The notes beneath the pieces were generated by a model, which did not search any database, was not told where the DNA came from, and saw only the letters and a list, made by a program, of their open reading frames with translations. A stretch of 64,000 nt of DNA from NCBI GenBank assembly GCA_008638375.1, contig CM018035.1:38033058-38097057 (forward strand), read 5' to 3'. Position 1 is the stretch's first letter. Every line of letters begins with the position of its first letter. The DNA is from Nyssa sinensis (Eukaryota; Streptophyta; Magnoliopsida; Cornales; Nyssaceae). Positions 47,561 through 59,848 of the stretch are shown here, piece by piece. Made by a program: the position numbers and the translations under genes.

Positions 47561-49479
47561 GGGGTTGGCTATCTTATTTCGGTTTGCTGAAATAAACTGA
47601 ACTGGTTGGTTTAGTAAAGGATTGGACCGGTTTAGGGTTTTGCCCAGTGAGCCCACTGGTTAAGACTAGAACTGTTGGAAGTTGTAAAGTGACCCCAAAA
47701 AGTCTGGAAAATCTCACTAAGTCCCAAACAGAAAAATTAATAAAATATTATTTTAAAGAAAATTTCTAAAATACCCCTAAGTCAAAAATGGGTCAAACGA
47801 ACATTTTGGACCCAACGGCGAGATTTTTTTTATGAGACGGAATCCCAAAAAATAAAACACGTAAAGGGGTAAAATGACCAAATTACCCCTAGAGCCCCTA
47901 AAGCCAAATGGAAGTCCAAGAAGGTCTAAATTGAATTTCTTCGACGTTCTGGACTCAATGGTGAGATCCATATTATGAAATAAAGTATGGAAAAATATGA
48001 CAACATGTAAAGTTATAAAATTAAACCTTATGATTTAATGAAGCTACCAGAATAATATATCTAAAAAAAGTATACGCCTAAGATAGAAATTAGAATTTAA
48101 GCATAAGTTAAGAGCATCAATAAGTGGTATTGTAGTGAATATGAAGTTAATGAGATTATTTATGGATTGTTCTTAGGAACTACAGAGGAAGTGGGAAAGC
48201 GCATTATTAGCATTAACTCTAAGGACCGAGGTGAGTAACCCTGTATTTGAAGTGGTGATTTAACTCCGCGGATTTGCAAAAGTTTTAAGTTCAAAATATG
48301 TGAAGTGTTTGAATAGAAAATTCAGTGTTTACATGATTCCTGTTTCAAAGTACTTCCATTCTTACAAATCCTATCGTGACATGCTCAGTGAATGATTTCT
48401 ATTATAGCTTCTTTTTAAAATATATTCCAGCATGTCTAAGTTTTAAATGTCGAATGTTGTTAAATATTCTGAATTTACATATTCCAAGTATTTGAAGATT
48501 CTATTATGAAGTCATGAACATTATGTTTTGAATGCTCATAAAAGCATCTATGTTAAAAGTCACGTGTTAAATGTTTTTAAATGCAAAATAAACTGTACAT
48601 AAGCACCACGGATTTCATTGGGTTTCTTTGGAACTCAACCACGATACACATAAATGCCCAGTAGCAGGATCTAATCCCCCAGGCATATGAGATATCTCCA
48701 CGTAAAGTAAAATGAGAATCTGGTTCGAAACGGATTCCATTAATAAAAGTGATAAGGTGTGTGTTAAAAATGGAAGTAGGTTTTACCCTTATTTTCAACA
48801 TGCATATTTACATATTTTGAAGTTCATATTCTCTATGTGAAAGAGTATATGTTTAGCTTGAATACTTTAAATGTTTCAAAGCTATCTGTTTTAAAGAATG
48901 CACATACTCTGTGTTCCAAATGTACAAGCAATTGGTAGTGAGTATTTTATAAACTCTCATATGCTAAACCACTGCCAATTGAAACCCCATGAAAAATGCT
49001 TGAATTACTCACAAGCTTAGTTTAGCTTACCCGAATTTTTATCCGTCCCCCTTTCAGGTGACTGACGACAGTCTTGATTTTGGTGACAATGATGATGAGT
49101 CTGACCATTTGGGAGAAATGTTTAAGTAGTTTCTTTGTGAAAACCTATGAACTTTTAATGGTAAATTTTGTATTAGAAGACAATACACAGTTATGTATTA
49201 AGCCCCACGGGGCAGCTGAATATGTATTGTATATAAAACTTTAGAAATTTTATTATGCTTTGAATGTACTATCAGGTGTACCGCTTTGTAGAGCGGCAAT
49301 ACCGGGTGGATGTGCGAGAGATTTAAATAAGAAAAGAAAAGAAATTTTTTTTATGTTTCTACACAGGTCACATTGCCGTCTGATACTGTTGCTTATGTGA
49401 GCCTTGCCCTAAGGTCGTCGGGCTGAAGGGTGGCAGTCGCGATACAAGATCCGTACAAGGTGGGTTTCAGGTTGTGACA
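47561..49479 (+). mobile_element. Element G, right arm: plus-strand LTR 3' part
   Basis: From about 47561 the orientation flips: GGTTGGCTATCTTATTTCGG, ACCGG motifs and subrepeats (47770-48000) read in plus sense. Then come a 54-nt exon 2 (48177-48230; acceptor TTCTTAG|G), intron 2 48231-49057, and the last exon to GGTTGTGACA at 49479. Flank TATTT against TATTC on the left (4 of 5). Inverted relative to the left arm. Confidence 0.7.
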
Positions 49480-49484
49480 TATTT

Positions 49485-49890
49485 TGTTGCTTGTTCAAAC
49501 GAGGGAGCTTTCATTCGGACGACCAATAAAATGGCCCAAAAGCATGGAATGTGAAATATTTGATCCCCAATAAAAAGTTTAAAACATAAAGTTTTCTAAT
49601 AAAGGCTGGGGAAAATATTTCATAAACCAAATATAACACACACATGTGAAAAATAGTAAATATGCAATGCATGATGTGTGAGTGTGTGAGATCCAATTCA
49701 TGACAAAGTCCACTATACCTCATGAAGAATAAGAAGACTAGAAGATGTGCATGGCAATAATGCTTTAGTCTTCTTGAGAGAGATACAAGGCTTGAGAGAC
49801 CCTAAGCCTATGAATAAGTTACAATTGCACACAAATCAGTTTTGTCAACACGGCTTAGCCAATTACAACAATAGACTCAAGGTCCTAACA
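49485..49890 (-). mobile_element. Element F 3' LTR, right piece
   Basis: In element sense it starts TGTTAGGACCTTGAGTC at 49890. With the left piece the LTR is about 1.31 kb. No coding sequence. Confidence 0.6.
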
Positions 49891-49902
49891 AACTCCCCTA
49901 TT
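49891..49902 (-). promoter_or_regulatory. Polypurine tract of element F
   Basis: Minus strand AATAGGGGAGTT directly before the LTR start TGTTAG, in the phrase TTGCCAATAGGGGAG typical of SIRE-type Copia elements. Confidence 0.65.
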
Positions 49903-51153
49903 GGCAATTTGTGACAAATATGCACAAATAGTACAAGAATACAAAAAATATAAAATACACAATCCCCTAAGAGCTTAAAAGAAAGGAAATTACAATTTTG
50001 ACCTAGTATTCTAGACTATCCTAACACTTGATGTTGTTTGGAAGAAGTCAAACTTGTTTCCTACACAACACCACTAAACAATACCACGTAAAATCATATC
50101 AAGAGATATAACAAATAATGACATTGAATCTCAGAAATAGAAACATATAACAATAACATCATGTGCAATACGCAAGAAGACTAAGCAATATAAATAATCA
50201 AGCAAGACAAGTGATAACCAATCTATCTCAAGCATATGCTAAATGAGAAAAACTCCCCCCACTGTGCAAAAACTACTTCCCCTTTTTGTCACGAGATGAG
50301 AAAGGGAATAATCTAGTAAAATTGAGAACATAAAAGAAAGAGAATATAACTAGAAAAGCATACATGCATAGAGAAAACAATAGAGACAGCTAAACAAGAA
50401 GATAAACACTAGTAGAAAAGATATCTATATCTATATATATATATACACACACACACAAAACCAACTATCGTGAGTCTATCATCCATCATATCCAAAAACA
50501 AAATATCAATAGTAAGGATAAAAGATAAAGTTACCAAAATGTAGTTGATAAGTGAAGATACATAAAAATCCTCACTACAAATGTCACTCATCACTTATAT
50601 CAAGAACAAAAACTAGATCACAAATCAGCATCAAGAGGTGGTGGAGAGTGTCCGACAACATCCAAGTATATTGGAGGGAAGTCCTTGGAAATGTTTCTAG
50701 TGACCTCTCTTCGTATCAATTCTACTCAGAATCTACAAAAGTGCTCGTCCATCACTTTAAACTTAGAAAATTACTTATCTATATCAGCTCAAGTCAGAGG
50801 CTAAGCTATAGAAGATGAAGACGTACCTATTGTCTCTTAAAAGCATGGCTGAAAGAAAGATCCCTGTCTTAAAGGGAAGTGATGTTGTGGAGGTGTTTGA
50901 TCAACAAGGTAGTCCTCTACATGAATATGCTCCTCCTACTATGGTGGTTGTTGTTGCTGCTGCTACTATGGCTGCTCATCATCATCGGCAGGCTCGACAT
51001 CATCCCCACTATTGTTGCTTTCATTCTCAAGAAGTTGTATAACATGGGCTTAAGATAAGGACAAGGTTCGACTGGTGAAAGAAGCAGTCTGAAGACCTAG
51101 GGTGTTAGATGGGTAGAATTGGACACCCTAGGCAGCACATATCCTAGTGCTAA
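49903..51153 (-). other. Interior 3' end of element F, no intact gene
   Basis: AT-rich. A second purine-rich phrase (minus GACAAAAAGGGGAAG near 50270-50287) is of the kind found at the 3' end of SIRE-like interiors. A minus frame at about 50970-51040 ends in the acidic tail SGDDVEPADDDEQP and a stop, possibly the end of an ORF. No integrase, reverse transcriptase or envelope-like domain is recognised. Cut by element I at 51154. Confidence 0.4.
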
Positions 51154-53308
51154 TGTAACATCCCGACCCAATTAAGCAAAGCAATTAACGATAATGACAA
51201 TTATCATAAGTTAATTTGCTTAATAATCATGGGCAACGCTAGTTATGACTAGTGACTCGTAAATATGAAAGTAAAGGTATAAATGATGAAAACAATTAAT
51301 TCTAAATTAAAAATGACCAATTTGAGAATGCAATTTAATGTCGAGGGTCATGATTTTATAAAAGTTACAACTAGTGTTAATTGAGGATTAACACACAAGT
51401 GAATGTGGAAAATTAGTGCAAGAAGTGTACCTGAGCAAGTTAGCATAACGTACGAATGAGCGCGTTTAATCGGGATTATTCCAATAATTATAATGGACTA
51501 TTAGAATAATGAAAATATATCAAGATGAGACAATGAAGGCTATGAAAATTTGATAAGATCTCGATTTATGAATCGACACATGAAGAAAATGAATAAATAA
51601 CACAAGTACTTGAGGAGGAAACAAAATTAATGCAACAAGAAAAAGGGGATTAAGTGAAAAATGCCAAACAAGGAATAAAAAGGGAAAAAAGGAAGAAAAG
51701 GAGGCCAAAAGTGTTAGCCCAAAGTCTTGAACCCAAGACCAAAAAGAGGGAGAAAACTTATACCTAAAAATATAGCCAACTTGGCTGCAACACTTTTGTG
51801 CTATATATCCCACAAGATATATACGTAACCCATATTAAGCCCCAAGTTTGCATGCTTAAAAGCTAAGGTGTTAACACTTCATTGGGCCACTCTCTTATCT
51901 AATTAAAATACTTGCACAACATATATATATATGCCATATATGTATATGCATAATATGTGTGTATTGTACGTGTGATGAAAAAATAGACCAAGTGTGTACA
52001 TGTGTGTGTGGTGTGTGGTTAGAGAAAGAGAGAGAGAAAGTTGTAGAGAGAGAAAGTGAAGAAGAAGAAGAAGGAAGAAGAATAAAGGAGAAGCAAGAAG
52101 AAAAATTGGAGAAGTTATAGAGAGGAAGGAAAAGCCAAAGAGTGGTAATTTTCTTTTTCTAGAAAATTTGCCAAAAAAAATTATTTGAGCTTGTTTATAG
52201 CCTAGAATGTACATGCATGTACCTAATATTGAAAGAGGATGAAAATTGGAAGGAAATGGCACAAAATTGACACAAGGAAACCTTAAGAAACTCAAACCCG
52301 AAATATGGAAAAAATGGTTTTTTTTACCCAACTTGATTAAATTTTAAACTAACTTCATGGTGCAAAAGGGCATGAAATATGGAGCACAACGCAATTTGAA
52401 TGAGTAAAAATAGTCAAGGAATCATCAAGAAATGTGAGGTTGCAGTTTAGAGAGAGAGTTTGCATGGACGGGTTAGGGCTTGATTTGGGGTGTTTTAGGA
52501 ACGAGAATGTGTTCCCCACACTTCCTGGAGCTTATAGAAAAAAATGGAGGCAAAACAGTGGATGGAATGCCTCAAAATAGGAAATTGTGGCTCATGGGAG
52601 CAACCATTGTAACAACCTGGTTCGACGGCTAAACGTTATAAAATCCATTTTTGAAAATGGATATGAAACTCCATGGAAAAGGGGTTAAACCCTGTTGGAG
52701 TGGTCATCAAGAGTGGTCAGTGACGGTCACCGACCACGAAAAAAGGTGACCGGAACCCTCCCCAAAGACTTGGGGATGAAGACTGTTCACGGGTCAGGTC
52801 ATGAGACAGATCTCGAGTCAGGTCCTGTCCCATTTTTTAATTGGATTTGGTTTTAAAATGAAACGGCATCATTTTGCTTAAAAGAATTAAAAAATAAAAA
52901 AGTAGGGTTGATGTCAGGATGACGTCAGCATGATGCAACGAACCAGACGAAAAGGTTGGTTCTTTACTGTTTGAGACCGGTTCACTTGGAACCTAACTAA
53001 AATAATGAAATAGTTTCTAAAATTTCAATTGGACCCTCAGAACCTTCTGTTAATTATAAAATAACCCCAACAGTTTTCATTAATTATGGATTGGCTCAGA
53101 AGTTAACTAAATATTAAATTTAAATCATTCTAATTATAAGGGAAATTACCAAAATGCCCTTAGGCCAAAAATAGGTCAAATGAAGGCCAATTAAAATGAA
53201 AGAATAGTGTAATCCAATATTTTTTGGCATTCTGGACTCAACGGTAGAGTCTGATTTGTGAAATTAAATCACAAAAATTATGAATGGACAAACTAGAATA
53301 ATTTCAAA
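51154..53308 (+). mobile_element. Element I, LTR 5' part
   Basis: Starts TGTAACATCCCGACCCAATTAAGC after GCTAA. It has GA-rich sequence at 52021-52090 (promoter side), an antisense tRNA-like module at about 51705-51795 (minus: CAGCCAAGTTGGCTA and CTTGGGTTCAAGACTTTGG), an ACCGGTTC motif near 52976, and subrepeats at 53150-53280. Interrupted by J at 53308. Its end lies outside the window, so solo or complete status is unknown. Confidence 0.65.
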
Positions 53309-56162
53309 TGTAATACCCTGACCCAAATTGTAATTGATCGAGCCATGTAAACCCAAGCCGTTAGGGTGTTCTGTTTTGAATAAAATGGACGGTTTGGAAA
53401 CTCAATGGTTTCGAAAGTACGAATGATGCCCGGGCGATGCCCAAGCAAGCTATGAACAAATACCGAAATAAAAATAACAAATAAAATAAATAAAAATAAG
53501 AAAAAATAAAATAAAATAATTATTATTTATGTATTTATATATAAAGCCATATCTATATACGTGTAATATATATATATAGGTATATATAGTGGGCCATACA
53601 TGCATGTATATATATATATACACCAAGATTAGATAAGGGAGGGGGGTGTGGCTAAGGGATCGGGAGGAGTTTTATTTCAAAAGAAAAAGGGGAAGAAGTT
53701 GATAAGGATTCAGAACAGAAAAGATTAGAGAGAGAGAGAAACTGTGGGCGCCGAAAGAGGGAGGGGCGAATGGATATATATATATACACACACACCTATA
53801 CGTGAGTTGATAGGAAGTTAGAAGAGGAGGAGTAAAACAAGGAAAAGAGTTTGGGATTGAAGTTCTGAGATTCAGAAAAAGGAACTAGGGTGATTCAGAA
53901 GGAGATATTGCGAGCAGAAACGTAAGAAGTAAGGTAAGCCAAGTGAATTTTGTTTTAGATTTTTAAGCATCAAGGTTAGGTTTTATTGCTAGGGTCTGAA
54001 TAAGCATGAAAAAATGGGTTAAATAGGAAAAAGAATCAGAGGAAATGATGCAGAACTGAGAAAGAAATATGCATTTACAGGTTATGTGGGATAATCAGAA
54101 TTTTGTAGAAGTATGCATTAAACCATATTCAAATGATGCAAAACTGTTTATACCATGTCCAGATTTAATGTAGGGTTAAATTGGGAGGAAAATAGTGACT
54201 TAACAGTCACAAAATTAGAAGTAAAAACTTGGCCAGAAGTTCGGGTCTACTGGAAAACCCAACTAAAAACCCTTATTCGGAGAGTTCTAGAGACCTAATC
54301 CAACAATAGAGGATGGATATGGAACCCTTGAAGAAATTGGGATCGAACCCCATTGAATTTGGGTGAAAAACAGGTCAAAAAATGCCACCGACGCTGGAGG
54401 GGACGCCAGAGACTGATGAGGGAAGATGATGAATAGTGACATCTAAATGATGTCTTGTTGAGGGGTTGCCCACCTAAGCTACGTCATTTAAAAGGTTACT
54501 GTTTTAATTTTATTTATATGCATTGGACTGTTTGGTTACTGAATTAAGAGATTGGGTTAGATATGCTGATAGGGGATGGGGTTATTCTATCCCTGTTCTA
54601 ACCTAGTTCGCCGTTTGGTTTAGGAAATTAAAGAAAAAAATACGCGGGGGTTGCTGCCCCCACGGTTTGAACCAAGGACCAAATTGAAGTAAGGATCCAA
54701 ACACTAATACATGGACCACTGTGCCACTGAGGCACACGTGATCCTAATTCACCGAAATAAGTATATATCATATAATTAATTAAATAAATAAATAAATAAA
54801 ATAAATCAATTAAATTAGAATAAATTAAGATAATTAACCTGTAGTCCAAAATAAATGAATAAATAATGTTTTCTTATTATCTTGAATATTCTAAGGCCAA
54901 TGGAAAGGTTTGTTTCATGAGACGGAGTCCTAAAAAATAAAATACTCGTAGAAATGCCAAAATGACCAAAATACCCCTAAGTCAAATGTCAGTCAAACGA
55001 ACTTTGATCAAATTAAATAAATAGTGAATTTTTATTATTTCGAACCTTCTGGACTCAACGATGAGGTCCAAATTGTGAAAATAGAACCTAAGAAATAGAG
55101 ACATGTAAATGACCATTTTGCCCTTTCGGTATAGAAGTCTAAATGGAAAACCGTGAAAAGCCTAAATTAGTAAAAAAAATACTTAGAGTAGCGAGATGTA
55201 CAAATTGATGAATGACAATAAAACTGAGACGTGTTTATTGATGTATAGGCAAGGCAAAGGGAAAAAAGAAAGACACAGAATACTAAAGTAAATTGTATGA
55301 ATTTAAGGTAGGTAAACTTCTATCTCTTATATGTGGTTTTCCAAGCCACACTCCTTCTATTACTGCCAAGATTTTGTACTCATGTAGGTACTCGTTGTTG
55401 TTGTCCTACCATTGATATTGCCCTATCTGGTGGATGGTTATTGACTGTTATCTTATGATTTACCTCATTGTACTATGCCTATTATTATATGTTGACTGCA
55501 TGAAATTCCATACCTTATACACTTCTTATGGAATTACGATAAAATTTTGATTTATGATAAATGCTGGATTTTGTGCTCAGTCATAATTTCTTTCTGATGC
55601 TATCTGATTGATAGGACCTACGGGTCGAGTCCGTGAACGGACACATGGCAATGATGGTGTTTTTACGCAGTGAGTTAAAAGGGCATTTTATATGCATTCA
55701 TGTTAAGGGGGGTATGCCCGGCCCTTAAAAGATCGAGGGTCTGCCAAATCCTGAATAGAGTAAATGCATCATTCATGTTTGACTGTTATGTTGACGTTTA
55801 TTGGATTCATAGGATGCTTTTATTTCTTTATGATTGATTCCATGTTGATAGTTCCTTATTTATTGGACTTGACTGTGACCGTTTTATTGTGGCAGTATAT
55901 TCATGTTGATTGCGATTATTGAGCTTTATCCATATCCATGCTACTCTATTACTCATACTTGTTTATTGTGCCTTACTTTTCATTGGCCATTGTGGCATTT
56001 TACTGTTAACTACAATCGTTGTCATAACTGGCTATCTGTTACCTTTGAGTTTATATTCTTCTATGTAATCCCTAACCTGTATGGGAGATAGGCTTTTACT
56101 TACTGAGCTTTGTTAGCTCACCCTACTTATTATTTTTTTAGGTAAGTATGCTACAAAACCAC
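53309..56162 (+). mobile_element. Solo LTR J, 5' part
   Basis: Starts TGTAATACCCTGACCC after TCAAA (53304-53308). Inferred: TATA 53605-53622; GA run near 53728-53740; exon 1 donor GTAAG|GTAAGCC at 53934; intron 1 53934-55248; 59-nt exon 2 55249-55307; intron 2 55308-56141; start of last exon. Intron 2 contains GTCCGTGAACGGAC at 55629-55642. A degraded tRNA-like segment is at about 54645-54735 (minus). Split by K at 56162. Confidence 0.88.
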
Positions 56163-56189
56163 TGTAATATCCCTACTCGGGATATTACA
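56163..56189. repeat. 27-nt inverted repeat at the LTR K start
   Basis: TGTAATATCCC, a 5-nt spacer TACTC, then its exact complement GGGATATTACA. A shorter form (TATCCCG/CGGGATA) is present at the starts of A (9507-9523) and element 1 (4987-5003). Confidence 0.85.
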
Positions 56190-56639
56190 CATACATCGAG
56201 GTAGAACCAGTTGGGTAATGTAACACAAGTTGTAACCTGAGCTGTTTTAAGCTCTATATCATAGTATTTTATGGAACAGTACAATCATGAAATGTGAATG
56301 GTTTGTATAGTATAGCCAGTGCCGAGCGGCACCCGAGCAACCCAACATTGAATCTCGTAATGCATGCACGCGTGCATCCCCATGCACGTATACGTAGTAT
56401 ATTTAATATTAGTGTATGGGTATACTATTAAAAGTAAGTAATCATGTATACATGTGAATGTATATGCTAATATATAATTGTGGGATAAATATATATATAT
56501 ATGTAGATTTAGCATTTTATAAAGTATAAATGTATATATGCATATATTTTAAATACAAGAGAAAAGGGAATTGAAAGAAGTGGACTGCATGTGTGTCGTG
56601 TGGTAGTGGCAACATGCAGTGCATGTGTGTGCTAGGTGG

Positions 56640-56743
56640 CAATTATATGTATATATATATATATATATATAAATATTGTGAGCTTAGTATGTGGAAGATG
56701 GTGGAGATTCAAGACGCAGATCACGGCAGTCAAGAATGACTGC

Positions 56744-56798
<55 letters not shown>

Positions 56799-56820
56799 AG
56801 AGAGAAAGAGAGAGAGGATT
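56640..56820 (+). promoter_or_regulatory. Putative LTR K promoter and exon 1 start
   Basis: A TATATATA tract at about 56648-56672, then about 70 bp on a long (GA)n tract (56745-56817). GA/CT tracts just downstream of a TATA box are common around plant start sites. The exon 1 donor AAATAG|GTGAGTC follows at 56986. The start site itself cannot be placed. Confidence 0.5.
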
Positions 56821-56985
56821 AAGCGGTTGATGTTTTCTCATAAATATATGTGTGTGGCTATTTGAGTGTTAAGAGAAAAATAGGAAGAAGGAAACAAGGA
56901 AGAGACTGAGAGCAATTTGAAGATACAAAAGTGGAAATCAAAGGAAGGAAGTGGAGGATTTTGCAACAGGAGAAATCAGAAATAG

Positions 56986-58246
56986 GTGAGTCAAAATTGG
57001 AATTCTATCAAGTTATATTTTCTGAATTTTAGGAAATGAAGCTTGATAAAAACTATAGGGGCATGTAACTGGGTTTAAGAGGGAAATTATACAAAAAGAA
57101 TGAAAGGAAATGGATAAGGAATAGGGGAGAAATTTAGAGTTACAGGGAGTGGGTTTATGATTCAAAAACTTAAGAATCTTAACTAAACTTCATTTTGAGC
57201 TTGTAAATGAGTCAAAAATCCAAACAGAAATCTAACGCAACAAAAAGGAAGAAAAATGACCCAAAAATAACCATGTTACAGTTAAGTAATCCCCACCGGT
57301 GCAACGCCGGAAACTAGAAAAAAGGGGTTATGGAAACTATAGTTTTCTTGAGTTTAAAACTATCCAAATGGAAGCTTAAAACTGTGGGATTAGTTCGGCA
57401 TGAAAAGATCCAAAAATCAGTAGAAATGGACGTTAAAAACTTGAGAAAACAGTGAGGGTGGTACTTTTTCGGCGACTGTGGCCAGAAAAACAACCGGAGA
57501 AGATGACCAAAATATCGAGGGGTCGATCGGGTTAAAGTTAAAACCGGGTTTGGGTCGGTTGGGTCGGGACCCGACCGGAAATGAAAGGGGCAAATGATAC
57601 TGCGTCGTTTTAGGTTTAAAGAATTTAAATTTAAAAGTGAATTTGGTTTGTTTGGCTATAGAGATAGGAAATTTGAAATTGGGTTTGGGTTTAATTGAAC
57701 TGTGGATAAGGTAGACAGAGTGGATATCTTATTCCGGTTCTTGGAGGTATACTGAACCGGTTGGTTCAGTGAAGGATCAGACCGGTTTAGGGTTTTTCCT
57801 AGTGAACCCACTAGTTCAGACCAGGACTGTTGGAAATTACATTTGAACCCTAGAAGTTTTGGAAAATTATACTAAGGCCCAATAGAAAATTAATAAAATA
57901 TTACTTTTATTACGAAAGTACCCCTAAATCAAAAATAGGTCAAATGAAGTCCAAACGAGGCAAGTGAATAGTCAATTTTTATTATCTCGAACATTATGAA
58001 TTCAATAGTGATGTCAAAATTATGAAAAAGGGTCCTGGAAATAAAAGACATGTAAAAATGCAAAATGACAGTTTTGCCCTTTTCAATCCCGAAGTCCAAA
58101 TGGAATTCCGCGAAAGCCTAAACCGACTTTCTTTGGCATTTTGGACTTAATGGTAAAGTCTAAATTAGTATTAGAGATACTTAAGATAACAACACATAAA
58201 ATTTGATGAATAACATTAATTTTGAGACAGATTTATTGACATATAG
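56986..58246 (+). other. Predicted intron 1 in LTR K
   Basis: Donor ATAG|GTGAGTC and acceptor TTTATTGACATATAG|G, 1261 bp. Equivalent pairs: J 53934-55248, N 13922-15641, A 7773-8985 (minus), B 20575-22808, B' 33911-36256 (minus). The acceptor phrase TTATTGAYRTATAG is shared with J. Contains ACCGGTTNGGTTCAGT motifs and ~145-bp subrepeats. Confidence 0.55.
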
Positions 58247-58303
58247 GGAACTTGAAGGGGAAAGGCAAACTCACGGATTTTTGATATAGGACTGCATTTA
58301 GAG

Positions 58304-59116
58304 GTAAGTAAATTCCATTTCTCTTCCATGTGGTATTTCCAAAGCCAAATTTATTCTCTTTACTGCCAACCTTGTACTCTTGAACGTGCCTGATATTATT
58401 GTTTCCCACAATGTGATATTTTTCTATCTTGTGGACATTGATTAGCTACTATATCATTGTTACCATGCTACACCATGCCTTGAAAGGCCTACTGTTATGT
58501 TTTTACTGTATATACGATATTCCATTTATATATTCTTATGGAATCACTTATAATCATAATATGTTCATGTATACCAGATTTGTGCTCAGTCACAATATCC
58601 ACCTGATGCTTTCTGATACACTAGAGACCTACGGGTCAAGTCCGTGAACGGACATATAGCAATACATTGGAATTCACTGGGGGGTATGCCGAGCCCCAAA
58701 GACCGAGGGTGTCCCAAGCCCTGACACAGAATAAAAGCATCTCTTATATGATTGTTCGACTACGACTATTGAATTACACTATTATTGTGATTATCTTGTA
58801 TTGAGAAATATTCCCTTATTGATTTGTTTATGATCGGTTTATTGTGGTAGTACATTCTTGTTGTTATATTATCATTGAAAATTCCATGACAATGTTATAC
58901 CCATTACTTCTTACTGTACATTGTGACCCCCACTGTCCATTGGCCATCATGGCAACTGTTCTCATTGGCTATCACAGCATCTTACTTCTTATGATTGGCT
59001 ATCATATTCTTATTCATAGATTCATATTCTTTTATGATTACTGATACCAGTGTCAAAGATCTGTATTTACTTGCTGGGCTTTTGTAGCTCATTCCACCCT
59101 ACTTACCCCTTTTCAG
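58304..59116 (+). other. Predicted intron 2 in LTR K
   Basis: Donor TTAGAG|GTAAGTAAATT and acceptor CTTACCCCTTTTCAG|GTAATGAC, 813 bp; the 57-nt exon 2 (58247-58303) precedes it. The hairpin GTCCGTGAACGGAC is at 58640-58653, and three ATTGGCYATCA words are at 58937-59005, just upstream of the acceptor. Confidence 0.6.
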
Positions 59117-59450
59117 GTAATGACACTACAAGACCCCAGTAGGAGTTTGAAAGCATAGGAGGACATTTTTAGGAACTGTACTAGTTTATGTTTTAGTTCT
59201 CCCATGTATTCACCACCCATGGGTGCTGGTTATGTTTAGTTTTTGACTCGACGTTGTAAAACCATATGATGTATGTTATAGACTTCCGCTGACTACTATA
59301 TTGATAAGACTTCCACTGATCATTGTTTTAAAACTTTAGTACTTTGCATATTAGTACTATGATACAGGAATGGGAAAAGTAGGGATGGCCTTAGGGTTGG
59401 TCTCGCGACACGAGATCAGCATAGGATGGGTTTTGGGTCGTGACAACCAT

Positions 59451-59730
59451 AGTAGGAAATTAAGAGCTTAGGGAGATAGTTGAGGAGCATGATAAAATAA
59501 TGTATTCTCTCCCATGTACTCGCCACCTAAAAGTGGTTTTATGTTTAGTTTATTGTCAGTTAAAATTTTCAGTCATTGAACAATATTTTGTATTAAGACT
59601 TCCGCAATTTAATGTTATGTTCATATTATTTATTGTTATCATTGATACAAAGAATAGAAAAAAGTAGGGACGACCAATGGGTTGGCCCCGCAACATGAGA
59701 TCCGCATAGGGTGGGTTTCGGGTCGTGACA
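59451..59730 (+). mobile_element. Solo LTR J, 3' part (J totals about 3.13 kb)
   Basis: Continues J after K and ends GGGTTTCGGGTCGTGACA at 59730, followed by TCAAA, an exact match to the left duplication. Confidence 0.88.
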
Positions 59731-59735
59731 TCAAA

Positions 59736-59848
59736 TATGTCCTAATAATTAATTAAGCTATCAATTGGACTCTGATAACTATGAAAATATATACTTTAAC
59801 ATTTTGGGACATTCTGGACCCAATGACGGGATCCATTTTCTGAAATGA
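59736..59848 (+). mobile_element. Element I, short continuation
   Basis: Carries the subrepeat phrase GGGACATTCTGGACCCAATG in plus sense, as expected for the intron-1 part of I following 53308. Cut by C' at 59849. Confidence 0.55.

Larger units (their letters stand above)
56163..59445 (+). mobile_element. Solo LTR K nested in J (3283 bp), A-family
   Basis: Starts TGTAATATCCCTACTCGGG and ends GGTTTTGGGTCGTGACA. Flanks ACCAC (56158-56162) and ACCAT (59446-59450) match 4 of 5. It is clearly related to the A and M LTRs. It shows the LTR layout most cleanly: TATA, (GA)n, exon 1, intron 1, exon 2, intron 2, exon 3. No protein domain was found. ORFs at 58429-58647 and 58844-59044 lie in intron 2. 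Confidence 0.88.

Noticed and set aside
50552..51042. Two plus-strand ORFs (88 and 75 codons) near the F interior
   Set aside because: The His/Ala/Val-rich part is the complement of an acidic and Gln-rich minus frame. No family match on either strand.
58429..58647. Hydrophobic ORF shared by K (58429-58647) and M (63401-63760 minus)
   Set aside because: It looks like a conserved membrane peptide, but the nucleotide differences I can see between K and M mostly change the residue, and the A copies have a frameshift and stops. That is DNA-level similarity between related LTRs, not purifying selection.
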